Positions 1 to 11,345 of a stretch of DNA of 64,000 bases are shown piece by piece. This DNA is from Gibbula magus. Its lineage: Eukaryota > Mollusca > Gastropoda > Trochida > Trochidae. Each line of letters opens with the position of its first letter. The stretch's first letter is position 1. The notes beneath the pieces are model-generated. The model had not been told where the DNA came from and ran no database searches. It saw only the letters and a list, made by a program, of their open reading frames with translations. Location of the stretch: the NCBI GenBank assembly GCA_936450465.1, contig OW388290.1, positions 24,913,457 to 24,977,456 on the forward strand, in the 5' to 3' direction. The translations under genes and the position numbers were made by a program.

Positions 1-50
1 ATCGTATTTTGAAATATAGAAAGAGTGCATAATTAAATAGTGACAAGACT

Positions 51-257
51 ATGCATTTTTCAAGATTATGGAGTTCAAATAAGTTATTCAAGGGCCCGTT
101 GCTATTTGTGACAGTACACAATGGAGGATTAGTTGTGATTGATGAGAGAAGACACGTGGCAGCTGATGGTCAAATCAAATTTCAATTTTCCCCATTTGCT
201 ACACACAGTCCTTTCACTGATCATTTAGAGAACAAACACTTAGTGAGGTCTTCATAG
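51..257 (+). pseudogene. Exon-like fragment Y1, beta-propeller-like family
   Basis: This 68-codon open stretch has a protein-like core at about 85-190 (HNGGLVVIDE followed by RRH and IKFQF). Near-identical cores occur on the minus strand at 19296-19547, diverged ones at 4027-4145 (+) and 17110-17334 (-), so it belongs to a duplicated family. The pattern of hydrophobic strand, NG turn, strand and D resembles one blade of an NHL/TRIM-type beta-propeller, which is an inference and not a firm match. No complete gene can be assembled around it: the upstream partner (exon X) would lie before the window, and the exon ends are uncertain. The Met at 51 need not be a true start. It is probably a decayed or partial exon. 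Confidence 0.4.
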
Positions 258-1434
258 TTCTACTTCCAAAAGCTTGTTCACTGCATACTTGCGTACATTG
301 AACCTGTGGAGACATGATGACATGGCAATTTCTTGTTTCAACTGCAATGACGATATGCCTCTTATTTACATGAATAGTGCTACATACAAACATATTTGAA
401 TTTAGTCACTGACATCTTTGAATGTTAATGCTGGCGAATGTTTCATCTACCTAAAATAAACAAAGAAAATATTCATGAAACGGAACAATCGTCCATATTA
501 ACCACAGGATCTTCCAATTTTCAAGAATTGGGTTAATTGGATTGGTTCCATATCAATGATTAAAAGAGAAATTTCAGAATAAATACTGATTTGTACAGGA
601 GAAGGAGATCCGATATGATTAGGGGTCTCACTTACGGTCAAATATTGACCTGAAATCTTTTGAAGTTATATGAAAGATTTATAAACTGTAATGAGGTCGA
701 AACGTCCGCCTATTGTATGTTTTCTTATCCCTTGCTATTATAACTTATAAAACATCAATAAACTTCTGCTTTCCACTTATTGAAAATAATACTGAAAAAA
801 TGCATTATGTTAGTATCTTTCATGCAAATAATCATTGAAAATACAAGGTTTCTTAACACACCTACTATATATATTTTTTTTATCAACCCTACACTATATT
901 TCACAACACTAGCAACAGAAAAATAACAAGTTATATGCAGATTTCATGCAATAGTATGGATTATAGATTTTCAATACAGATTGAATAAAAATAACTTTAT
1001 ATCCTGTTTAAAATAATGGTTTTTAAATTTTTTACAACTTTTACAACTTTTACAACTGACAAGTGTTTGAATAATATGCATGACACATTAGTTTGATGTT
1101 TGAGAGGTTACACATTTATTATATTTATGTCTGTAAATGGAAACAACCATAACTAACGGAAAAGGTGTAAGATAAACAACATATTACAAACCAATAACTT
1201 TGAAAGTGTCTCTGAATGTTAACATAGCTATTTTGATTGAATAGTTTCTTTATTTTAATTTTAAATTTTGACTCAAAAGGGTTGGTTTGAACACAGATTT
1301 AGTTACATTGGGACATATTCTCTATATTTGCTGTTTTACGGGAAACTGAAACAAAAATACTTATTTTCAGCTCACATATATTTCTGACTAATCCCCTTAG
1401 TAAAATGTATTCAATGCAAATGCATACATAGAGA
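258..1434. repeat. Duplicated non-coding block following exon Y1
   Basis: No gene is visible. Bases 250-350 resemble 4200-4300 directly. Bases 480-800 match 18690-19040 in reverse complement. The sub-block 527-700 recurs at 15380-15545 (-), 17612-17765 (+), 18800-18975 (-) and weakly at 59907-59990 (+). The stretch 1110-1160 matches 20535-20590 in reverse. The block appears to be intron or flank copied together with the exon Y family. Confidence 0.55.
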
Positions 1435-1804
1435 TTATTACCCGAGGAAGTGTGTCATATGACTTTTACGAAGGGTGTGAATTTTTGTATTGCCCGAGCG
1501 AGAGCGAGGGTTATACACAAATTCGCACGAGTTTCGTAAAAGTCATATGACACACTTTCGAGTGTAATACTTTCCTTATTACCCGTTCTAGTCCATGTGA
1601 TTCGCGTAAAAATAGTCAGAAAGCGGCCCACTTCTCTTGCGACGGCAAGCAACAGTGACGTCACGAACAATCGTTTTATGACGTCACAGACAACAAAATA
1701 CGGGAAGCCGCAGTGAAACAATCGTTGCTAAGCAAACGTAATATGTGCACATGTGCTCATATCAATAATATTAACTCGGTTATTTTCAACCGTATGGGTA
1801 ATAA
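1435..1804. mobile_element. MITE with TTATTACCC ends and internal 25-bp hairpin arms
   Basis: The ends are inverted (TTATTACCC at 1435-1443, GGGTAATAA at 1796-1804). Inside, 1448-1472 and 1533-1557 are perfect 25-base inverted arms enclosing a GC-richer loop. Two TGACGTCA-type sites lie near 1650-1690. A diverged copy in opposite orientation lies at about 7800-8168. The related block around 20250 lacks this insert, which supports a discrete transposed unit of about 370 bp. No transposase is encoded. The superfamily is not clear because the target duplication (perhaps TTA or TA) cannot be fixed. Confidence 0.7.
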
Positions 1805-1825
1805 ATTGTAATATCACTACTTCAT

Positions 1826-2161
1826 ATGTCTATAACATCAGTCTACATAATAAACACAGAACTAATGTTACATCTATGCTTACATATATTTCTGACTAAT
1901 CAAGTAATTAAATCTAATCAACCCACACATACATTACCTCTTCAGGTGTCTGTTACTCAGTTTTACACAACACTGAAACACAAAGCCAATCTTCGGCTAA
2001 CATCTGTATCTGACACATCCAATAATATTAATGCTCAAGTCAACACATCCTTTCCGGTCATGTCAACAGACGGGTCAACAACAATACTACCACAATCAAC
2101 TTCGGTGACTGACATTAGGTTTACTGGCATTAGCTATAAAAACCAGAATAAACATCTTTAA
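1826..2161 (+). pseudogene. Exon-like fragment X1, partner of exon Y
   Basis: A possible 3' splice site (CTTCAG, ending at 1945) precedes an open stretch to 2161 whose core reads STSVTDIRFTGISYKNQN. The minus strand at 19785-20185 encodes the same core with substitutions (ATVTDIKFIAISYENQNN), split between two frames. In both arrays X is followed on the same strand by Y: X1 by Y2 at 4027, and X2 by Y4. SVTDI-type segments are common at the start of blades in molluscan TRIM/NHL-like proteins, which is the basis for a tentative beta-propeller assignment. The part upstream of 1946 is intron-like tandem sequence and is probably not coding. Confidence 0.35.
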
Positions 2162-4020
2162 GTAACTAATTGTATGCACTAAGGAAACAAGGTTATATTT
2201 TGAATTCTGTAATTTGAATCAAATAACCCCAAAACAACTAATGACGTTATAAAAGTTAGAATCAATAACAACTACCTACTAAATGAAGTTCGGTGCACAG
2301 GAGCACGTATTGTCCCAACTAAACTTGTGTCCCAAAGAAACGCTGCCAGATTTCAAAAACATTATACTGCCACTCGACAAAGATGGTTTTGAATGTCTTT
2401 GATAAGCTTATGTTTGTTTTCAGAAGTATTGAAAATGTCAGTCATCAGTGTACGGTACGGTATAGGCATGGTCAAACACTGATGGGGTGCTTACATTGCT
2501 ATTTCAAAAGTTTCTTTTGGACACAATGTTTGCATTTATTTTGAAATGCATGAATTATGGAAATTGAGTTTAAAAAATATCTTGGTGATACAGTGAACCA
2601 ACTTAAATTTTAATTCGTTGGTTGGCCGTTACTCTAGGCCGGTTTAGAACACTATAAAAAACCATATTTCACTCTCCTATCTCTTAACGTTAGGGATATT
2701 CCAAAACGACGAGTTTACTATTACAAAATAAAGGGATCAAACGAGGTCTATAACGAAATTAAATTTCAGAATGCTGTCGTAATATATTAAAGATAATATT
2801 GCATATCAATTCAATGGCAACTCATTAACCTTTAACAAGTCAGTAAAACAAAGTAAAATTGATTCAAAGACATGATTTTTCAAAGCTTGATATTTTGGGA
2901 TTATTCGAATATAAGTCATTTGCTTGATTGTCTTTTCGTCCTTTTTTACATCTCTCTGGTACATGTGAGGTGGTAAGTAATACGATACATTTGTTAAATG
3001 ATAGTAACAAGTAAACACTGAAGAGATTGTTTCTGTGTTCTTCTATCAGTCGATAAAGTGACTTGATATTGTCCTCGCTGCCACTATCATACTGCCAGTG
3101 ATTTTAAGTTGATGGTCATCGATCTTAGCATCTGTAGTGGGACCACAGTGCATGATAAGAAACAAATTAAGGTGAACTGATTATATCCATTTGAAGTAGA
3201 TCAGATGTTCAAGGAAGCGTCCAGACCCAGGGATCATGCAGCTATTTTGCAAAGCCTTTTTAAAAACTATGTCTATATCAGAAAAAAAGGAAAAAATAAT
3301 GACCCAGGGCGAATACATCTTTTCTCCATCAAAATATACCCTTGAAGTGGTAGAAGTTAAAAAACGGAAATATATCAGTTCCTGCAGATCCATATATTTG
3401 GTGGATAAATGAATTTTAGGGTTTAGCAAAAATGATGCGGCCAATTCTTAATTTCTTAATTTCTAATTAAAAATAAAAAGCTGTCACGTGCAAAAATAAA
3501 AGTTGAGTCGCTGATGCCCGAGAAACACTTATATGTTTAATTAGTCCTTTGTCTGCAGTAACGTATCCATTTAAATATTAACTTTGTTGGATGCTGGTGC
3601 AAATACAGTTGTTGTTGAGTATATTTAGCCAATGTTTATGTGTTGTACTAATGTCAGTAATTTTTTCTGTCTTAAATTTTAACAGTTCACAGGTGAACAT
3701 ATTGTAAGCCTGCATTATATTCAACAATATGTTGCAGACAATATGTGAACACTTTAGACCCTTATAATGGTAATACATATACACGTTTATGACTGAACAA
3801 ATTAGAAGACATTTATAACACATGACAAGAAGCATACATATTGGTAGATTTTAAAGTCACAAGATAAGTTAAGAACCCAGTGGTTGGATAAAGTAACCAA
3901 TTAACGATGTTATCAAGTTTAAAGTTGGTATTTACAAAAGTATCAATTGTATAACCACAAATCAAATTATTAACAAATCGGATTTGAAAGTTTGGACAAT
4001 CAAGAAATGGCATTATTGAA
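2162..4020. repeat. Gene-free stretch, inner part duplicated at 56 kb in reverse
   Basis: No coding evidence. Bases 2700-2775 match 56310-56380 and 3055-3150 match 55970-56075 in reverse complement, in collinear order. The short string at 2661-2683 (CATATTTCACTCTCCTATCT) recurs directly near 63180. The short open frames here show no recognisable protein character. Confidence 0.5.
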
Positions 4021-4026
4021 TAAGTT

Positions 4027-4145
4027 ACTAAAGACCCAGTTGCTATCTGTGACAGTACACAATGGACGATTAGTTGTGATTGATGAGAGAAGACACGTGG
4101 CAGCTGATGGTCAAATCAAATTTCAATTTCCCCATTTGCTTCATT
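4027..4145 (+). pseudogene. Exon-like fragment Y2, same family as Y1
   Basis: Reading in plus frame 1 gives a core HNGRLVVIDE, RRHVAADGQ, IKFQF like Y1, but the stretch is shorter and a stop follows just after the core. It lies about 1.9 kb downstream of X1 on the same strand, giving the order X1-Y2. Flank 4200-4300 resembles the flank of Y1. It is likely a truncated exon copy. The beta-propeller interpretation carries the same caution as for Y1. Confidence 0.4.
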
Positions 4146-5793
4146 TAGTAGTTGTACTGAGTAGTTGACACTTTAACATTAACACTGTGTAAGCATACGT
4201 TCCGTCTTACTGCTTCTTTTTAAACATATTCACTGCTCCCATTTACATTAAATCTCTGGAGACGTGATGACATGGTACTGTGTTGTTTGAACTAAATGAC
4301 GATTTGAGGTACATTAAGAATTCAACATACACTACATATTTGGACGTAAAAACATTATCCTTGCTGTATATTCGATGCTTTTATTTAACATACCGGCACA
4401 CTTATACTGATACGGTTTTTAAATATTGTTACTTTGTTATCATTAGATCTAGAGTAGAGAGGGTAGAAAGGTCTGTTTGAATAATTCAAATTGCTCTACT
4501 AAATTTATTTAGTTTGGTTTAAGATGACTATTGACAAAAAACACGCATCTCTTTCCATTTTGTTTCACTCTTAAATTCATGTAAAACTTCAAGTATCTGT
4601 TTTTCGCCGTTTTGCTGTTTCTAGTCATAGCTGTCATACTAGCAAGATGATTTTCGTTTATGTTTTACAAAATCAATATTCAAATTTGATACCAAATACC
4701 ATAACCAAGACGCAGACAAATAATTTATAATGGTGTTTAAGAGACAGTAGCGAATATTTGATTTTAGGCTGTCTGAGAACATGTCGATTTAAGAAACAAT
4801 GATATGGTATGAGGGGATGATTTCAATAATGAATGTTTAATGCAAGTTGTGTTGTATAGATCAGAACTATTACACTCTATAGCAATTCTAAATTGACATT
4901 TTAATTGTATGCAAATACCTCCCAATAAGTTAAAGTATTATTGACTAACTAAGTCAGACAAATGCGAAAAAGTTTTAAAAAAACAAGGTTCTCTAGTTAT
5001 CATTGTACAACAGTGTAAACGGTTTTTTCTATAAAGTAAACACTTAAAAAGAAGAGATTTTGTAACGGTTGGCAGTTGATACTTTATAACCTAATGTTAT
5101 AAAACTGGCTGATAGAACTGATATCCGTATGTATCTCTTTAAAAAGCATTCTTATTCCACGTTTTCATCAAGTCAACCTAGTTAAATTATAACGAGATTG
5201 CATTCACAGTTTATATTCCACTGAGATAAACCCTTGAGATTTATCATGTTATCTTTTGACTGATCATTTGTCAAATTGTGCCTTTAGAATGCTGCTACCA
5301 TGTCCTTTCAGACAAATTGACTCCTTCAAAAGAAGCAGATATATATTTTTTAAAATTCATTTTGATAATTATTGAATATCTTTCTACTTTTCGTATTTAA
5401 GAGCTGACATGGAATACCAATAAACTGTGAAAGTTCAGAAAGAAATACAACCGATAACGATTTACAGATTCAGTTAATAGGAAAAAAAAACACTTTCACC
5501 ACACAAACTCGAATCAGTTATAGTCAAAGTAGCAACTTCTCTAATCACCATCTTTCGTCTAGACACTGCCACATAATTTGATGTACAAGCAATTATGCCT
5601 AAAAAATAATAATGTCAAATATCGATACTTCATCTGCCACTATGTATTACGTGTACCGTATAACAAACTGTATTCATGTTTAGCAAAATTAGCTTTATAA
5701 ATTGTACTAACACTAGTATTCTCAATGAAGTGTTAACCACTTCTTCTCCAAGTGAACTCTAATGGTGTTAAAATCAACAGTCTGTATGCAGAA
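4146..5793. other. Gene-free stretch
   Basis: Apart from the Y-flank similarity at 4200-4300, I see only AT-rich sequence. Bases 5650-5790 correspond in reverse to about 50080-50290, downstream of the exon Z pair. No coding, RNA or transposon signature was recognised. Confidence 0.5.
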
Positions 5794-6020
5794 TCACCAA
5801 TTCTCAACACAATAATGTGTGGAGTATTCGTGATTGAGTTTAAAACTGACATAGACACTGCATGAAATCACCGTACCAGACAGCAATTCGTCAATAAAGT
5901 TGTATTTTAAAGAAAACTCCTTTCCTCTCAAAGTGAAAATAGATACTTCTGATTCAACCCCTTGGTCTGAAGCAAATATACTCTGTTTATAGTGTGTGAT
6001 TAGCGTGTCTGTCAACTCAT
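5794..6020 (-). pseudogene. Exon-like fragment Z1
   Basis: On the minus strand a plausible acceptor (GAGAGCAG, AG at 6022-6021) is followed by an open frame ending at 5794. It contains ADELTDTLITHY, then SEVSIFTLRGKEF and YNFIDELLSG. The plus strand at 49873-50068 carries the same exon (SEVSIFTLRGNELTLQYNF), preceded by homologous intron sequence and an equivalent ACAGCAG acceptor. Retention of protein similarity and splice context in both copies suggests a real ancestral exon. I do not recognise the family. The frame is open here but frameshifted in the other copy. A complete gene is not visible, so it is treated as an exon remnant. Confidence 0.4.
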
Positions 6021-6099
6021 CTGCTCTCAGGGTGCAGGAAGTGAACATAATGTTGATAAAATATAACCGACAAGAAGTCTTCAAAATGCGATTTACCAT

Positions 6100-7549
6100 T
6101 GAGGCATGTTATATTTACTTTATATATAATATAATTATAATAATTTGTTTCTAAGTTTCCTTTTATCTAACTGAATAGTTGTTGATCCATGGTAATTTTC
6201 CTAAGATGAGAACTGGAGTGAAAATCAAAACATTAATTTAATGAAGGAGTATTATGATTTATTAAAGTAAATAAATGCATCATAAGGTTATTGATAATTT
6301 ATAGTCATTAGTATCGTTAGCATTGGCAGGCAAATGAACATGTTAAGAAGGCATAATGGATCTTTTCACTTCATTCTTCAATTCATTAATGGTTCGTATA
6401 TTATAGAATATGTCAAATTCCCTTCAGAACCTACTTACAATACAATTATGTACCTTTGTAACTCTGTTATAAACCAAACAAATATGCATTTACTGTTGTC
6501 ATATGCTGTACTCATTTCTTTCAAATATGCTTCAAACGTCGTCACAAAAGAATATACATTTATGATTAATTAATTTATATAGAATTATCAAAAGATGGAT
6601 TTATTTTTTGCGATATCCTCAGGTTTCGTCCAGACACTGCAATTACCTAGTGACCCAGCAACATTTCTGAACTCATGCTTCTCCCTGGACCATTTTGAAT
6701 TTGTCACAAATTAGTTCAGAAGATCAGAACAGGTTGGACAAGGGAGCTTGTCGTACAGAAATCCTCCAACCCTTGACGATAATTAGAGTGTTCTGAATCA
6801 CTAATGAAAAATTAATTAATCAGATAATTTTCAGAAAATGGTTAATTTGTTGATATTGTTAATACATAATGGATTTGTATATATGATTCCTGATATTAAT
6901 TTAAGATTTTCATGGCTTTCCCCAACTATCAGTTGTAAACCACGTTTATTGAGTACAGTTATTTTCAATAATTATAAAAGCATAAATCTACTAACTTCAA
7001 GTAATATTTAATACACATGACGACATTATAAAAATCATGAAAATATCAAGATACGTTTGTTCAGGTCAGTTCTTTATTGCTACTAAAATAGTTCAAAATA
7101 CTAATAGTTCAACACATCTGTTACGCATCCGAGGTTACTACATTTCTCCTTTGTAGAAGTTAAAAACTATTGCTGTTATGACTGATTATATAAAGATTTG
7201 TAGTTTTAAGAGAAGCCATTCAAATTGGAAGTATACATGAATATTACCCATATGGGAAGATGGACACAGGGTAGTATTTTTCCTGTAAGTCACATGGGAG
7301 TTACACCTTTTCCCGGCTTTTGATTGACTGTTACAGAAAAAAACGATTTCATTAGTTGCCGGAACTATTTCATTCATCTTTCTAACTTGTCCCGACTGGT
7401 AAGTTGAGAAACTGTCTTCTGCATTAACACATGTTTTATTTGTTTCCCGTAGTTGAAATTGGCGTTTTTGTACATGTGCCGAAGCATCAAATGTCGCAGG
7501 AAGCAGTTATATTGTCCGAAAATTAAAGAAACTAGCGAGTACTGATTGA
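6100..7549. repeat. Intron-like block with inverted counterpart at 49.2-49.9 kb
   Basis: Bases 6100-6240 and 6610-6760 pair in reverse complement with 49660-49870 and 49230-49330. The order is preserved, so this is the flank of exon Z copied with it. No further coding signal. The open frame at 6334-6573 lies within this intron-like DNA and looks accidental. Confidence 0.5.
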
Positions 7550-7690
7550 CTATATAACCACGGAAAGCCTCAAGAGTGACTGTGAGCGTTCGAATGTAAT
7601 GACGTCATTGGCGCGAGCGGTAATGACGTCACAGTGTCGAGTGTAACGTCACAGGGCTTTTCGGTTTGAGCCGACTAGATTTTGAGCTTC
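7550..7690. repeat. GC-rich foldback with repeated TGACGTCA-type sites
   Basis: This short GC-rich island holds two TGACGTCA-type palindromes near 7600-7635, and the outer ends CGGAAAGCC and GGCTTTTCGG are nearly inverted. It is probably a small MITE relative or MITE remnant near the larger copy at 7800. A regulatory role for the CRE-like sites cannot be inferred from sequence alone. Confidence 0.35.
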
Positions 7691-7799
7691 GCAGACCTCT
7701 TAATATGAATGTTGCAATAACCTATATCGTATAATCATGGATTGGTAGTAATGTGAGGCTCCAGAATTACGCAAATAATATAACTCGGGAAAGATAATA

Positions 7800-8168
7800 T
7801 GTCATTCCCAGTCACTCGTTAGTTATTGTCTAAATGTCACCCAGCATGCCGTGGGGTTCCATACTTTATTTGATAGTGTTTTGTTCTGTTTAATGTCTTC
7901 AGTGAAGTCCATTTATTCTATTATTATTTTTGTTCTCCATTATTTCGTCATTTCTGACGTCATAAAACGACTGTTCGTGCCGTCGAAAGAGAAGTGTGCT
8001 ACTTTGTGGTTATTCGTACACAAATTAAATAGAATAGAATTGGTAATTAAGAAATTATTTCACTCGAAAGTGTGCCTTGTGACTTAAACGAAACTCAGTG
8101 ACTCTCGGGTAATAACAAAATTCACAATCGTTTCGTCAAGGTCATATGACACAAAATGTCGGGTTATA
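7800..8168. mobile_element. Second, diverged copy of the TTATTACCC MITE
   Basis: In opposite orientation to 1435-1804, this block shares the TGACGTCATAAAACGA segment near 7955, the CTCGAAAGTGTG segment near 8063 and the CTCGGGTAATA segment near 8105. It ends in GGGTTATAA. The left border is uncertain. The open frame at 7851-8087 shares DVIKRLFV with the opposite-strand frame at 1455-1721 because both read the same repeat, not because they are genes. Confidence 0.55.
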
Positions 8169-8955
8169 ATCCCTATATATAAGATGACAGCTGGAAACCC
8201 GTTTTAGGAAGAAGTATATGTCAAGTAAGTCGATTTATAGTCGTTTGTTACTTAAACAGACGTGTCTGAAGGCGACTTATTGACAAATATTCTTATATCA
8301 GATGCCAATACTGTCTCGTGATGACTTCAAATCTAGTTACATTCGATTTATAGCTTCATCAAACTATCTAGGAATATTTATGCCTCGCTAATATGAATCC
8401 AGCTCAATATAGAAACACACAAATAGACAAAAAATATTCACATACTACTAAACCTATACAGCAGAGATGACACGGCATAAGGATGGAAACCCGAGGGAGA
8501 AGCATACACTGTATTTATCTTACTGTAATGTCAATAAGAATTAAGCCTCTTACATTAATTACATTTTGTCTGCCGATAATGGATAAGAAGATACCATATG
8601 AACCACCACGACTTTAAAGGTAAAACAATGGAGTAATTACTCTCAACTGAATTATGTTAAGACGTGTGGCTTATTACCACAACCTTTAAAATGCTTTAAA
8701 CATGTACAACTTAGTTTATTGAATTGTGCAAGCAATGCAATGAAAATATTTTTCAAAACAAAGCGGCTAAAATTTGAAAATAAGTCTATAATCAAAATAC
8801 TAAAAACTGCCTCATTGGACTGTTTGAAACTATGTACTACATTTCCGTCATTTTTTCTTGGTTCTGAAAGAAGTAAGGGGCAGATAACTTTAGCCTCAGA
8901 AAACTTGGACATGTCACTCGTTTAATGTTTGTCAGCCTGTAGAGACCAGGGTCCC
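8169..8955. other. Gene-free stretch
   Basis: Overlapping open frames on both strands at 8650-8925 show no protein family signature. The GGGGCAGATAACT string near 8877 resembles motifs I associate with molluscan repeats, but it is too short to classify. Confidence 0.4.
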
Positions 8956-9060
8956 GTTGCACGAAACACTAAGGTGACCTTAAGTCACTAAGGTAGCTTT
9001 AGTGCAATGTTAAAGGATGGCACTAAGGTTAACCTTAGTGTTAAGGTTGTTTCGTGCAAC
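8956..9060. mobile_element. Foldback MITE with GTTGCACGAAAC ends
   Basis: GTTGCACGAAAC at 8956-8967 is the exact reverse complement of GTTTCGTGCAAC at 9049-9060. Inner segments (CACTAAGGT and ACCTTAGTG types) also pair, so most of the roughly 105 bp can fold into a hairpin. No coding capacity. It is a typical non-autonomous DNA transposon remnant, but the target duplication is not clear. Confidence 0.65.
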
Positions 9061-10619
9061 AATCCCCAGAAACATTTATAAGGAAAGATATCATGAAAAA
9101 ATGTCTTTTAAATGCTATGCAACATTGAGAAAAAGATAAAACTATGACACTGGCAGTGGCGGGTTCAGTTGATACAGCTCGTTAAACTTTGAAATCATAA
9201 TATACTTGCTTCGTCTGAAGACGCTCATGGTCCCAATTTGTTGCTTAAGTAGTGACTATGTCTATTCATCTAATTGGACTATTGTTCATGTTCAACACTC
9301 TCCATCCAACTGTGTATTTTACCAAAACGTGAATACATTATCATACATTTACAACGTCTATTTGTTTTAAAATATTCTGGCTTATATGTACTATTTAAAG
9401 GACAGTTTTCAATCGATTTGACGAGAAAATGGGATACTGGGCATCAATATGGATAATTAGACGAGTACGATGTTACTTATAGTCGGATTCGACTTACTAC
9501 GTGTGTAGGATAATCATACTTTTATATATAAACAAACTTCATCGAACATTTGCGCTTATGTACATATTTTAAACTTAAAACTGTAAGTGATTACTTTGAA
9601 ACTGATTATTTGTGACATCTGCAGTCTTGTTCCAGACTCAGGGCAGACAAAGTGATGATCTATTTATTTACTCTCAAGACTTAACCATCCTCTGAGAATT
9701 CATTATTTAATATTGAACTGTACATCAAAGACAGTAAGTTACCTTGGGGTAATGGACAGGCGACTTGGTAAACGAATAAATAGTAATTGCCTTCTCTTGA
9801 GAATAAACCTAAGTATTAGTAGAATCCTTCTCAACTTCATGACATTGATTACAAAAATATACTGGTGGTTAGTTGTCAGCGAGAACATGATATCCTGAAG
9901 CTATGTCACCTTATAAAATAGGAATCATTTGTTCTACGTGCAATATATCATGTATTCATATAGGTTTTTTTCTATTTAAATAAAACTTGTTTTCTTTTAC
10001 ACATTGTTGTATCAAGTTTAACTTTAAAACAGGTAAAGTTAAGTTTGTTTCTTTAATCAAAACCATTGATATAAAATCCACTTATATCTTCTCTGACTGT
10101 GAAATCGAAGAATTGCTCATTTTGCATTGCTTCTTAGCTATATAGGAAAATTAATCCCCAGTTTACAGTAACACAATGATGTCATGGCGTGTGTCATTCA
10201 AGAACCACTATTTATAGAAACGATAGTGACATTTTACCATACAATTGTCTTGTAAAAATGTTCATGGAAGGTTGAATGTTTGAACAGTGTAAATAATTAC
10301 TATTGTGGGCAACAAGACAGGGCATGATTTGAAATCTTGAAAATAACCATATGTGCCTTAAGTAGAACCTAATTGAACACAAAATGATCAAAATTCTATT
10401 GATATCATCATTTCATCATGTGTGGATCTGTGGATGCATTAGTAAGTAAGGGATATAGATGTATAGAAGAAGATAGAAGATATTTAATGAATGCAGAGCT
10501 TACAGAAAAAATAAACAATTTTACTCCACTATTTATCATCATTTCTGAGAATTATAGATATATGATCATAACATACCGGAGAGCATTACTTATTTTCCGA
10601 AGTTCTTATAATATTCTTT
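9061..10619. repeat. Gene-free stretch, 9.5-9.9 kb duplicated in reverse at 47 kb
   Basis: Bases 9500-9890 correspond in reverse complement to 46960-47320. The best part is 9730-9830, covering the segment around GACAGGCGACTTGGTAAACG. A splice-donor-like ACAGTAAGT near 9731 lies in it, but the surrounding frame is short and not shared by the partner. Remaining sequence shows nothing recognisable. Confidence 0.5.
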
Positions 10620-10750
10620 GTATACACTGAATTAGGAACTGTATTTTATGATTATGAAAGTCCTAATTCTAAATGTTGTTTCTGTAAAGTGACCGAAGAT
10701 GAAATCCATAATTTATATGACTGTATCAAACTCTTCGTGATAATGTACCA
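10620..10750 (+). pseudogene. Fossil of a LINE ORF2 C-terminal zinc knuckle
   Basis: The frame through 10653 reads YESPNSKCCFCKVTEDEI, then HNLYDC, giving a C-x2-C-x7-H-x4-C pattern. The intact LINE in this window ends with the comparable CSFCKEYEETIYH and MFWEC (C-x2-C-x8-H-x4-C). A preceding TELGT resembles the LGT turn of such domains. Upstream frames are broken, so only a short decayed piece can be claimed. Chance resemblance is possible because the segment is about 40 codons. Confidence 0.4.
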
Positions 10751-10869
10751 CTGATGATCAATAACAGCAGAAATATTTATAGTTTGAAATATTTAATGTT
10801 ATGAAAATTCCTGAACAACAGTTTCGGATGTGTGGAGAAATCCTCTGATACGCAGCTGTTGTCAGCCTA

Positions 10870-11345
10870 TCATTGACGTTAAAAATACATCCATTGTGTT
10901 TCATAAAACTGTATTGGGCTGAAATATGTGCCAACATACGAATTGTGCTCATTCCAGTTTAAATAACTCCCCAATAGCCAAATATATCATGATTACTAGT
11001 TTATTATTGATATTGAGCAACATCATTATACAATGTACAGAAACCGCAACTACACGTCCCATTTACATGCACAGTAGTTATAAGACCTATTAAACATTAT
11101 CAACTAAGTTGTCTGTTTGTCTGATGTAAATAAGTTTCCAAAATTACGTTTGACTAATTGACGCGCGCCACACGCGGCGCATTGTCCCGTTTTCGATCAG
11201 AAATCGATACTTTTACCTTTATATCGTTGCTATACTGAGTCGACTATCATCAAAATGGCAATTTTCGGCAACAGATAGTACTTCTCGAAAGATTAACATC
11301 ATGTAAAACGTTTGGCATATGTGACTCACAACAACACAATGGATG
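10870..11345 (+). repeat. Duplicated block, unoccupied version of the LINE target
   Basis: This block matches 30980-31411 plus 38101-38122 in direct orientation. It includes TTGTGTTTCATA near 10893, GATCAGAAATCGATACTTTT near 11195 and ACAACACAATGGATG ending at 11345. In the other copy a 6.7-kb LINE sits inside; here the sequence runs straight through at 11316-11332. Similarity fades before 10870 and after 11345. No coding signal is seen in the block itself. Confidence 0.75.

Noticed and set aside
1455..1721. Protein similarity (DVIKRLFV) between 1455-1721 and 7851-8087
   Set aside because: Both frames read the same MITE sequence; the similarity is at the DNA level.
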